A DNA stretch of 11,832 nt from Euperipatoides rowelli (lineage: Eukaryota; Onychophora; Udeonychophora; Euonychophora; Peripatopsidae), in assembly GCA_003024985.2 (NCBI GenBank), contig PXIH01S0003191.1. The stretch is one strand, 5' to 3'. A model generated the notes under the pieces. The model searched no databases. It was not told the origin of the DNA and saw only the letters and a program-made list of their open reading frames with translations. The position numbers were made by a program, and so were the translations under genes. Position 1 is the stretch's first letter; each line of letters opens with the position of its first letter. Below are positions 1 through 8,399 of this stretch, in pieces.

Positions 1-1433
1 TAAAAAGGCGTAGAGTTCTTGTTGACTATTTCAGGTTTCCATTTGTAAATGATGGCATTTCGTTGTTGGCAGGCATCGATACGTTTTCTGGAAGGGTTCT
101 ATTAGTTAGTTAGCAGACAGGTAAATGAAAAGGTGTTGACTAGCAGGGTTCCTCCAGTTGAAGTAGTCTTGAGTTAACCACACAATTTTCTTTAGAAATT
201 CCAACAGATGAATCCACCACATGTTAACTCAAACAGTTTTTTTAGCTCAACTAATTTATTAGTAGTCACATGGTGGTGTCAATAGATCAACTAGATCAAA
301 ATCGGTAACTTTACAAGAGAATACATTTTGCTTTGGTCATTTCCTGAGACAAAATGCACCGCAATGTTGGTATTGTCCAACAGGCCTTCCAGCAAAGTCC
401 CAGTAAAACTCTACATGCTTCAAGGAAATTTTAGTAACCTAGAAAGACATTAAAGAAAATTCTTTACATAGGATTGTCTCAGCAAAAGACAGAATGCAAA
501 ATGCTTTCTCTTGTAATGTTTCTATTTTGTTCTGGTTAACAAGTGGTGCCACCCTGTGAACCAATAAATTTGTTGGGCTAACACATTGTTTATGTTGTTC
601 GTTGTTATGTTGCTAATGGTATGTCTGTAAGTTAACTATTTTTTTTTTAATTTAATTTATTAATCAGGACATGTCTTTGTGTTAACCTTTTACGTTTTTG
701 AAAAATATATTATTTGGTCGAAAGAGGTTTAATAATTTAGTACTATGAATATGGAAAATGGTGTTTTTTGGGGGGAAAGTATTCTAAAGGGTATAACTTA
801 TATATCTTCAAATAGCCTATAACAAATATGGGCAATAATGTTAGTTGGAGTCCTATCCAGTTCTTGGTCAAAGATTTAATGTGGAATGAATGAATTTCTT
901 TATATGATAAACACATACTAGAGTAAGGAGTGGAATAAGTGATATTTGGGAGAATGGGATATAAAAATCAACCATTCTTAAGAGTAAATAAAGAGATGGG
1001 AGAGGTAGTATGAGACTTAAATAAATTTCAGGCATCAGAAAAAATACAAATCTATTTCAAAAGAAGGACTTGAACCATCAAGACTTTGGTTGTATATCTA
1101 CACCCTATACATTACTTTTTAAACTTGCTGGTCATACAATCCCCTCACCCTTCAAATATATATTAGGAGATCCAACCTCCCCCCACCCAACACATATACA
1201 CCAGAATCTATAAAAAATGGGATTTATTTAATGCCTTTATTTAGGATTTTAGGTAGGTACTATTATAAATTTCAACATAGGCCTACCCTTAATTATTTTA
1301 TTTCAAAAAATAACAAATTTAAAATAGAACAAATATGAAATAGGACAATTAAATAGATTGAATAGGATATAAACAAATATAAAATATAGCAACTGTATAT
1401 AAATTTGAATGTCTGTGTGTATGTATGTTTTTT
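1..1433. other. upstream non-coding DNA, no gene recognised
   Basis: AT-rich DNA with no frame that I can match to a protein family. An open frame runs on the + strand from base 3 to a TAG at 111-113 (36 codons, open at the window edge) and is followed by an AG|GTAAAT donor-like site at about 120. It contains FSGRVLLV, which only loosely resembles the N-terminal strand of M1 aminopeptidases, so I do not call it an exon. Short G and C runs occur near 768 and 1180. Confidence 0.5.
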
Positions 1434-2345
1434 ATACAATCCTAAACCCTTGACCTATTAGGGCCAAATTTGGCAGTTACTCTCTAGGACCTAGTACAAA
1501 TATAGGCTATCATTAAACTTGGACATACCACTGCTGCATAATCCCAGACAGTCTGCTTAGAAGTTAGGATTAACACATGAANCTTTTCATTCATTACACT
1601 CATCAACTTTGGACAACCCTGGGCCCAAATTTGGCATAGTTACTCTCTAAGATCCAGAACAAAATATAGACTACCATTAAACCTGGACACACCACTGTTG
1701 CAGGCCAAAAGTCATCACAGAGAATGGCCTTTGGGCACCCACCCAAAACAATAATATAAATGTTCTTAATTTTAAAGCTCTCTACTCTACAGTGATAAAA
1801 TAAGCAGCCTAAGCTATTCTAAACTGTCCAACTTTAAATGAAATTAGAGGTTTTGAGTCTTAGGGAGAGTAAAGAAAAAAATTGATTTTCATAATTTTAT
1901 TTTAATTTCGATATCAAAATTTACAAAAAGGAAAAAGAAAATGAAAGAATTTTTTTGGTTAATCTCTTTATTACATTGTAAATATTTTTTATTATTACAT
2001 TCACACACATGTTCTGAAAAATAAATTTTGGTTAGAAGCCTTTACTCTACTGGAAAGTTCCATCTGCATCAATCTCTATGTACAAAGAACTTTATAGAGG
2101 AATCAAAAGTCTTCCTTGACTGGGCCATGGGCCATTGCAAAAACCTCTGTGGGCCATCGTTTGGCCACTACTGCCTTAGAAGTTAGGGTTAACACCGGAT
2201 TTTTTTCATTCTATACATTCTTAAACCATTGGACCAGTCTGGATTAAATTTGGTGTAGTTATTCTCTAGGACCTAGCAGAAAATTTAAGCAACCATTATA
2301 TCCTGACATACCACTCTTGGGGTTAACACAGGGTTATCCTCATTT
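1434..2345. repeat. ~155 bp tandem repeat, three diverged copies, middle copy split
   Basis: Three related blocks start near 1434, 1591 and 2211. Each carries the same ordered words: a cctaaaccc/cttaaacc-like start, ccaaatttgg or its variant, gttactctctaggacctag, ccattaaacctggacataccactg, and then cttagaagttagggttaacac. The first copy is continuous. The second runs to about 1700, is interrupted by a ~470 bp insert, and resumes at 2174 with ccttagaagttaggg. The third ends at a G9 run (2367-2375). The unit has no long open frame. I do not recognise the family. The copies are clearly diverged, so this is an old array. Confidence 0.7.
1701..2173. mobile_element. non-autonomous hAT-like element (MITE), degenerate
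   Basis: Read on the minus strand, the right end is CAGTAGTGGCCAAACGATGG followed by CCCACAGAGG and, further in, AATGGCC. This pattern resembles the ends of hAT (Charlie-type) elements, which begin CAGNGGTGGCCAAAC. The left end, CAGGCCAAAAGTCATC followed by ACAGAG and AATGGCC, has the same words in the same order with gaps, so it looks like a decayed inverted copy. The ~470 bp between them is AT-rich with no transposase frame. The insert interrupts the second ~155 bp repeat copy. No 8 bp target duplication is visible: the flanks are cactgttg and ccttagaa, and about 20 bp of host repeat is missing on the left. The boundaries are therefore approximate. Confidence 0.42.
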
Positions 2346-2748
2346 GAAATGTTCTAAGAATCCTGAGGGGGGGGGTGGAGTGGGTTGATGCTTTAAACTA
2401 GTTACATATAAAATAAAATTTGTACAGTTGTCAAATATATACAATACCTAAAACGAAATTGTTACATCTGACAATGATGCCATTTGTAAATACATTGTGG
2501 ATCATGTTGAAAACCTCAATTTGATAAGCATTGTCCTAGAAGACTTTCTATATGGGTTTTCTAATTTAGTACTGCTTTTATATTGAACAAATATATCATT
2601 ATTATTTCTCATTTTTAATTTGTTTAATTTTTTACATGTATAATTCATTGTCTATTTTTTTTCATCTTTCATCCAGTAAATAATCTACAGTTTGGCATCT
2701 ATAGGAATCATTTGTACTATTTTTTTTTGTATTTCGTTCGTATTGTAG
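2346..2748. other. intronic or upstream DNA leading to an acceptor
   Basis: No gene is seen. The stretch has a G9 run (2367-2375), AT-rich sequence and, at its right end, a T-rich polypyrimidine tract running into TTGTAG at 2743-2748, which serves as the splice acceptor for the first aminopeptidase exon. Confidence 0.6.
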
Positions 2749-2904
2749 TTGGATGGCAGCAAGTTTTTTCCCTCCCGCTGATGCACGAATGGCTTACCCA
2801 TGCTTTGATGAACCAGAAATGAAATCAGTCTTCAGCATTGTTCTCATACGGAGACAAAATTATTTGGCCTTATCGAATATGCCACTTGACCACTCTGAAT
2901 TAAG
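2749..2904 (+). CDS. M1 aminopeptidase, internal exon with PCFDEP motif
   Basis: This internal exon of 156 bp encodes part of the N-terminal beta-saddle domain of an M1 zinc metallo-aminopeptidase, a family that removes N-terminal residues from peptides. Reading from base 2750 gives WMAASFFPPADARMAYPCFD, then EPEMKSVFSIVLIRR, then YLALSNMPL. The DAR-x-A-x-PCFDEP block is the family's best conserved N-terminal signature, and ALSNMP is the usual next strand. The acceptor is TTGTAG|T and the donor AAG|GTAAAA. The exon starts with the last base of a codon and ends with two bases (AG) of the next, so both flanking introns are phase 2. It is fully open over 51 complete codons with no frameshift, so it looks functional. 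Aminopeptidase N, glutamyl aminopeptidase or TRH-degrading-type paralogues cannot be separated from this piece. The preceding exon was not found in 1-2748. Confidence 0.93.
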
Positions 2905-2969
2905 GTAAAATGATCTCGAAATCAAATAGAATTAACTATAGTATACAAAATGTTTTATTTCAGGAAAGA

Positions 2970-3005
2970 TATGTTTGTTAAAAATCATGATTTTTAACAA
3001 ACATA
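2970..3005. repeat. 36 bp perfect palindrome with no spacer
   Basis: The 18 bases at 2970-2987 (tatgtttgttaaaaatca) are exactly the reverse complement of 2988-3005, with no loop between the arms. The flanking bases (a at 2969, g at 3006) no longer pair. The palindrome lies 65 bp inside the intron that follows the PCFDEP exon and just after an acceptor-like ttttatttcag. It could be a collapsed inverted duplication, the remains of a palindromic MITE or an assembly artefact. Confidence 0.9.
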
Positions 3006-3584
3006 GTTTTTATATGTAGAAATTTTATATTATAGTAGAATGATGTACTGTATTTAGTGTTTTATTTTTATAAGATAGGAAATATATCACATCATGTTTC
3101 TGGATGTGGAAAAATACTAGAATAAAAAACATAATTTACAGCTATTGTTTAACATAGATATGGTTGTGGTACTTCCAAAATCGTTAAAAAATAAAATAAC
3201 TTTTTTTTTTTTTTTTTTTACTTTTGAACATTAGAATTTCATAATAATGATAACTTTATGTAAATCAATTGAAAATAAGTTTCCAAATCAATTAAAAATA
3301 CTAATTTTGATCATAATGCAAACTGGATTAGCTATTTCATTACCAGATTATGCACTTTTTAAAGGGAAAAGTCTCAGCCAATTATTTTATTCTAGAACCA
3401 CCCAACTAAGCCTGACATCATCTCTTTATTATGTAAAAATCCCTAATCTTTAAAATGAAACCCGATTATGCTGATAGATAACTTTGTTCAAAGGTTATTG
3501 CAATTTTAACTTGTTATAAAGATAGTAAAATAGTTTTTTTTTCCTTCTTCTTTTTTCCTGATTTTTAATGGCTACAATGATATA
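3006..3584. other. intron, no gene recognised
   Basis: AT-rich intron. A T19 run sits at 3201-3219. A 68-codon + strand frame (3247-3453) has no recognisable motif and ordinary AT-driven composition, so I treat it as chance. Confidence 0.5.
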
Positions 3585-4100
3585 CTAATAGACAAATAGC
3601 AAGAGAATTTAATGTTAATGAAAAAACTGTTAGGAAGAATTTAATTAAACTGGCTGATTATAAGAGTTTGGACCAGCACCATTGCTGATGTCTGTACAAT
3701 TGGATAATGACAGCTACAGAAGACAAACTACTTGTTGCAATGGTATTAAGAAACCAAAGTCATATTGCGATCACAGCTCTTAAAGAAAAGTGAGCAGCTA
3801 TGCTTACTAATGACAAAATAAGGCATTGACTAGCTGTAAAAAAGATATACATTGCCGAAAAATCATTGCAATCACACAGCTCTTGGAAAAAGTGAACCGC
3901 TATGCTTACTAATGACAAAATAAGGCATTGACTATGTAAAAAAAGATATATTGCCGAAAAATTACCAACAAGTTCAGGTATCTTAAGATGAGGTTAGACT
4001 TGACTAAAAAATTGTCATACTGTACTTATGAAGATTGGTTTAAGTCCCTTTTTCTGACAAGAGCAAGTTTAATTTGTTCGGATCAGATGGAGGACTAAAG
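3585..4100 (+). mobile_element. Tc1/mariner transposase relic
   Basis: Fragments of a Tc1-type DDE transposase are readable in order across several frames. Near 3592 the peptide RQIAREFNVNEKTVRKN is a helix-turn-helix like the N-terminal paired-type DNA-binding domain. Around 3717-3760 TATEDKLLVAMVLRNQ resembles the linker before the catalytic domain. At 4053-4100 FSDKSKFNLFGSDGG matches the conserved block around the second catalytic aspartate, usually SDES.F.LFGSDG; here the residue after Asp is Lys rather than Glu. Stops (for example TGA at 3685 and 3790) and frame changes break the frame many times. The C-terminal part with the last acidic residue is not recognisable, and no terminal inverted repeats were found. 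It lies inside the first aminopeptidase intron and is long dead. Confidence 0.75.
3764..3962. repeat. ~100 bp tandem duplication inside the Tc1 relic
   Basis: Two adjacent copies start at about 3764 and 3865. Both run attgc(g/a)atcac, cagctctt, aaaagtga, gctatgcttactaatgacaa, aataaggcattgacta and then ttgccgaaaaat. They differ by small indels and a few substitutions. The duplicated segment belongs to the linker and early catalytic part of the transposase, so the duplication happened within the element copy or its master. Confidence 0.88.
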
Positions 4101-4842
4101 ACATGCAATTTTGAAGTTTAGTTATCCTGTTGTCACAGATTTCCTGCCACTGCTATAGGATAAATGAGATTTTAGAAATGAAGAAATGACAACTAATAGA
4201 ACTGTTACCGGTTTCCTGCTTCCAAATTAAGCAAGTTGGTTGAAAAGTTGAAGGTAGCTGTGGCATAGCCCTAAAGCAATTTTAAAAATGCTCATTCATT
4301 TATTAAATTACATCCAATAAATTTTTAATTATCAAAAAAAAAATATATATATATAAACTGGATTTTAAAAGTGAAATTATTTTTTAAAAAATATCACTTT
4401 AACTTTTACAGCTATTTATGACCTTGTTGACATTTAAAAAAAACTTCTATAAAATATTTAGATTGAACTGGCACTAGAACTAAGGCTGGTTATGCTAGGC
4501 ATAAATCCGAGAGAATTAAGCTTCATAGTTGAACACTAGAATTGTGACGCTGAATTCTTGGTTGTTGTTAACAGGTAATGCAGTGACCCAGGTTCAAATA
4601 TAGAAAAGAGCAACTTGAAGATGATGTGGTTGTATAGTGTAAATATAGTCATCAAATTATTAAATTGCTTATTAGTAAGTAGAATTTATCTAATAAAATT
4701 TGTATAATTCAAATATTATCATTCTATTAATACTAAACTAATTTGTTAGATAATGACCTATGTTTACTTATAACATCAATTTTATGTAACTTTGCATGCT
4801 GGATTTTTTGTTTCTATTTCTTTTGTCTGTGGTTATGTTTTT
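4101..4842. other. intron, no gene recognised
   Basis: AT-rich DNA after the Tc1 relic. An A-run followed by an (AT) run lies at about 4335-4357. A GGTTCAAATA word at 4591-4600 resembles a tRNA-type B box, but no matching A box or cloverleaf is visible. Confidence 0.45.
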
Positions 4843-5025
4843 TTAAGAAATTTGGAGCTTGAACTCTGAGTAACTAACTGTACATGGCACAGAATACAAA
4901 CATAGTGCCAAAATTATACAGAGTAATAAAAGATGGAAACAAAAGGAGAAAAAGTGTAAAATAATAAAAAAAAAAGTCTTTAAAAGCCTAATTTTAGTTA
5001 AATCTTCACTAGAAGGTGCTTTTAC

Positions 5026-5097
5026 AGGTCTGTTGTCAGATGGAAAAAAAACAATGTCCTTGATATGGTTCGATAATGTGATGTCTGGGTTTTCCAT
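5026..5097 (-). CDS. possible first coding exon of an unidentified minus-strand gene
   Basis: This is a weak candidate. On the minus strand a frame opens after a TAA near 5170 and runs through an ATG at 5095-5097, giving MENPDITLSNHIKDIVFFPS then DNRP, followed by a possible donor CCT|GTAAAAG at 5025. Without splicing the frame continues to 4843, but beyond about 4975 it becomes a run of Phe, Ile and Leu codons from AT-rich DNA, which looks non-coding. The 5' part has normal amino acid variety and lies next to a CpG-dense patch, unlike the surrounding intron. I do not recognise the protein. It could be a nested antisense gene's first exon, part of an unknown transposon, or chance. Confidence 0.22.
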
Positions 5098-5215
5098 TTT
5101 AAAGTCGGCATGCTCGCTATCTGTACCACCAAGCTGTAGACGGTAGCTAAGTTTTGAATAAGGTTGTTAGATGGCGCTGTTACCGTCTTCGGAACACGAA
5201 CATATTCCAATTAAG
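5061..5215. promoter_or_regulatory. CpG-dense patch in an otherwise CpG-poor intron
   Basis: About eight CpG dinucleotides fall within roughly 150 bp (gttcga, gtcggc, ctcgct, gacggt, ggcgct, accgtc, ttcgga, cacgaa), while adjacent intron DNA has almost none. The + strand word agatggcgctgtt contains an ATGGCG core like a YY1 site. This is compatible with a small promoter or 5' exon of a minus-strand transcript, or with a younger inserted sequence. Function is inferred only from composition. Confidence 0.25.
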
Positions 5216-5285
5216 ATATAAGTTTTAACAAATGTAAATATCAATAAACGTTATTTTCCACCATTTTGAATTTTGATTGTGTTGC

Positions 5286-5877
5286 GATGCAATGTGGGTA
5301 GTGCTCTGAATCCCGATGCTTTTACCAAGGGTAGTAAGAGCTCACTCCTATAGTGCTCGGAGTTTATTAAAATCTGATGCAATTTCGGTAGTACTCTAAG
5401 TAGTACTCTAAACCCCGATACTTTTACTAGGGGTAGTAAGAGCTCACTCCTATAGTGTTCGGAGTTTACTAAAATCTGATGCATTGTGGGTAGTGCTCTG
5501 AATCCCGATGCTTTTACTAGGGCTAGTAAGAGCTCACTCCTATAGTGCTTGGAGTTTATTAAAATATGATGCATTGTGGGTAATGCTCTGAATCCTGATG
5601 CTTTTACTAGGGCTAGTAAGAGCTTAATCCTATTATAGTGCTCGGAGTTTATTAAAATCTGATGCATTGTGGGAAGTGCTCTGAATCCTGATGCTTTTAC
5701 TAGGAGTAGTAAGAGCTCAATCTGATATTGCTCGAAGTTTGTTAAAATCGGATGCATTGTGGTTAGTCCTCTTTATCCTAATGCTTTTACTAGGGGTATT
5801 AAGAGCTCACTCCTATAGTGTTCAGAGTTTATTAAATTCTGATGCATTGTGGCTAGTGCTCGGAGTTTATTAAAATC
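5286..5877. repeat. 90 bp minisatellite, six full units plus a partial
   Basis: Units begin with gatgc at 5286, 5376, 5478, 5568, 5661, 5751 and 5841. The standard spacing is 90 bp. The second unit is 102 bp through a 12 bp direct duplication (gtagtactctaa twice), the fourth is 93 bp through a 3 bp insert, and the last is cut to ~37 bp by a deletion between two copies of tagtgctc. Most units carry a GAGCTC (SacI) site. Because 90 is a multiple of three and the consensus lacks stops, a long minus-strand frame results (5251-5757, ~30-residue repeats such as LVKASGFRALPT and HQILINSEHYRSELLL). A + strand frame (5691-5873) is also open through part of it. A minus-strand TAA in the sixth unit and the 52 bp deletion argue against coding. 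The array lies inside the aminopeptidase intron. Confidence 0.95.
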
Positions 5878-6494
5878 AGCAAAAGAATGTGCTCCGATTT
5901 TCAAAAATCCAATTTCTTTGGATTCAGAGAATGGTCTTAAGTACTTTGAGAGCTCAGAGTTTTTTAAAAAACAAACCCTGTGTGGGCTTCATCTTGACTG
6001 TAGCATGGGTTGTTATGACCTGTCAATAATTATGTACCGATTAAATAGTTTTTTTTAGTGAAATAAGTTCTTGTAAAGTTTGTTTATATGTATTATACCA
6101 TTCTGAGATTAATTTATATCCCAAATAAATTTGATTACACTCAAGGAATTACAGGATTGAGTTTGATTTTAAACCAGTTTATAATAAAATCTCATAATGA
6201 AATTTTAATTCTTATAATCTGTGTACAACATTGTTAAATACTGATAAAATAGAGATTAATTTAATTCATTGTTTAATGAATTTTAATAGAAATTTCTACA
6301 TTAGGAATTAAACTATTTGCATGCTTCAACATAATGTATGCCTTTGTGTACGTATGTGAAAGAAAGTATGGAGTGGGCTAGATTTTGACATTACATTTAT
6401 TGCAAAACAAACATCAACAATAAATCTACAAATTTTAATTCTATAGTTACAGGTAGAAGCCAAATCTCCACTATAATATATTTTTCTCCTTTAG
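5878..6494. other. intron, no gene recognised
   Basis: AT-rich intron ending in the acceptor TCTCCTTTAG at 6485-6494. The bases just after the array (to about 5975) keep a few words similar to the repeat unit, such as gagctcagag followed by T and A runs, and may be a decayed further unit. Nothing else is identifiable. Confidence 0.5.
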
Positions 6495-6621
6495 ATCAGA
6501 TGGATGGGTTGCAGATCATTTTTTACCTACACCACTGATGTCCACATATTTGGTGGCCTTTGTTATTTGTGAACATTTCAGCTCATCAACATATCTGGAT
6601 AAAAAAATGCCTAATAGACAA
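6495..6621 (+). CDS. M1 aminopeptidase, internal exon with TPLMSTYL motif
   Basis: This 127 bp exon continues the previous exon: its first base completes an Arg codon (AG|A), followed by 42 full codons. It reads SDGWVADHFLPTPLMSTYLV, AFVICEHFSSSTYLDKKMPN and RQ. The TP.MSTYL.AF block is diagnostic of M1 aminopeptidases and forms the last strands of the N-terminal beta domain. DGW..DHF directly before it resembles the aminopeptidase N / TRH-degrading ectoenzyme branch. The acceptor is CCTTTAG|A and the donor CAA|GTAAGA, leaving a phase 0 intron of 398 bp. No stop or frameshift is present. The minus-strand open frame over this exon is an antisense shadow. Confidence 0.94.
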
Positions 6622-6800
6622 GTAAGAATCTTTTTATATTTCTTTCCTACAATTTTCATTATCAATGTTAGCTTAACATACTTGTAGCAAAGTGCATAAA
6701 GTACAGAAGGATGCATATGGAGACACTATTGGAAAAAATACTAGCAAGAGCTGTTTTGATTAATGATGTCAGTGAGTCATTTAAATCAATTTAATATAAA

Positions 6801-6855
6801 TAATAAGAAGAAGAATGATAATAATAAGAAGAAGAAGAAAAAGAAGAAAGAAATA
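6801..6855. repeat. AAG/AAT trinucleotide microsatellite
   Basis: An imperfect run of aagaag and aataat triplets is interrupted by single changes. It lies within the short intron between the second and third aminopeptidase exons. Confidence 0.85.
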
Positions 6856-7019
6856 ACTTGAAAATAATGATGATAGTCATAAAGAAGTTGATGAAGCTGA
6901 TAATATTATTATTATTTCAGGAAAATAATGAGCAAATTTCTAATTATGATAAGGCTTTAGATGGTTTCCAATAATAATACTACTAATAATAAATTTTTAC
7001 TATATTTATATTTTTACAG

Positions 7020-7140
7020 TTCAAAGTTTGGGCAAGAGAGGATGTTCTGGACCAAACGAATTATTCCTTGCATGAAGGTCATAAGATATTGGAATTTTTT
7101 GAGGACTATTTTAATATGACGTACGTTTTAAATAAAATAG
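7020..7140 (+). CDS. M1 aminopeptidase, internal exon leading into the catalytic domain
   Basis: This 121 bp exon is in phase 0 with the previous one and reads FKVWAREDVLDQTNYSLHEG, HKILEFFEDYFNMTYVLNKI, plus one base of the next codon. WAR, the Gly-x-x-IL-x-FFEDYFN core and the Y.L.K ending are typical of the start of the M1 catalytic (thermolysin-like) domain, just before the segment leading to GAMEN. Two N-glycosylation sequons (NYS and NMT) fit a secreted or membrane-anchored ectodomain. The acceptor is TTTTTACAG|T and the donor ATAG|GTAAGC (phase 1). GAMEN and HExxH should be in following exons. I found neither between 7141 and the window end, so that intron exceeds 4.6 kb. Confidence 0.94.
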
Positions 7141-8399
7141 GTAAGCCTGAGAAACCTTTTTTTTTTTACCGATACAATTATTAATTTTTTTAAGCAAAAT
7201 ATAAATTAGTTACCATTATTAATTATCATGATTAATTAATTAAAATGTTAACCTTATTTGTACAAGTTTTTTTGGAGGTATTATTATTTCTTTATTGTAT
7301 TAAAAACTCTAAATAAATTAAGGTATTTACATTTTTTTTCAGAATTTTAAAACCATACCGTAACTCATTCCAAAATACTTTCCTGAAAATGTTTTATCCC
7401 CCTTCCTACCCACATATCTAGCTAATTAATCGATTAAGATTTATTAAGTGATTTATATAGATTTATATGTAATAATCTGCTGTCTATGTAATCTTAATAC
7501 CCTGATACACAGTCGATTTATTTATTTAAATTCTAAAAACATCATCACTTTCTGATTTTTAACTGTTTTAAATATTTATTTCCGTCTTATTTTCAGTTCT
7601 TTAAATTTAATTAGTCAGACTAATAATAACAGTTTTATTTTTCTAAAGATAGCTAGCTGTTTAAATAAAAATTTTGTTGTGGGAGGAAAATCTTCCTTAC
7701 AATGTAGAAATTCATTTTTTGGATAGAGCCCTCTGGACTGTTTTAAAATATACAGGATCTGGCTTTCACCAGCTCTTGGCATTTTTTCAATTTCAAATTC
7801 CCATGAACAATTCAGTAACTGGAAAATCTCTCATTGTGTAGAGTTTTCTGCACATGTTAGGTTCCTGTACCCATTTTGGGTTGGTTTACTATGACTAATA
7901 TGTCTATTACTGATAACTTTGACGATAGTAGTGTTCATTTTAGGCCCTGAGACAATGTTGGACCAAGAATAATTTTCAAATAATGACCAAATTAAAATAC
8001 AGAAAACCTTATATTACTGGTCCTCCCTGTACCAATTATTAATTTATGAGAAAGTAGCTATTATAACTGTAATATTGAAGATCATAAATTGGTTCAATTC
8101 GATGTTGATTAAATTATTACTTAGATTAATAATTTAAAACTTAACAACTCATTAAGGGCATTGTATCAACTGAAACACCCATGGGTTTTCAATCTTGAGT
8201 TCAGTTCTTCAAAGATGTAGCTTTATTTTCAAATTGTTCAAGACAAATTAATAATAAAGTAATAATGTTTTTATTAAGTGCGATGCAGACAATAGAAGAT
8301 TAAAATTACTATTGATAAACGCCCAACTTCATCTATCAAAAAATTTCTTCCCAAGTTATTTAAGAATAGGGCACCATTTCAGCTTTTCTTCCAGACGTT
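7141..8399. other. intron, no gene recognised
   Basis: Long AT-rich stretch after the third exon's donor. It contains an imperfect palindrome around 7217-7240 (attaattatcatgattaatta). No protein motif can be read on either strand, and the next aminopeptidase exon is not here. Confidence 0.5.

Noticed and set aside
1064-1140. Minus-strand tRNA-like word (GGTTCAAGTCC with a partial T arm)
   Set aside because: The anticodon and acceptor stems do not pair and no A box is at the right distance. It is at most a SINE or tRNA fragment.
3247-3453. + strand 68-codon frame
   Set aside because: No motif and composition typical of AT-rich DNA; it lies in an intron.
4530-4660. Possible tRNA-derived SINE around a GGTTCAAATA box
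   Set aside because: Only a B-box-like word is present, without an A box, cloverleaf, tail or target duplication.
5286-5877. CRISPR-like array
   Set aside because: Units are contiguous 90 bp tandem repeats with no unique spacers, and the setting is an animal intron.
6516-6716. Minus-strand 66-codon frame
   Set aside because: It is the antisense shadow of the well supported aminopeptidase exon at 6495-6621.
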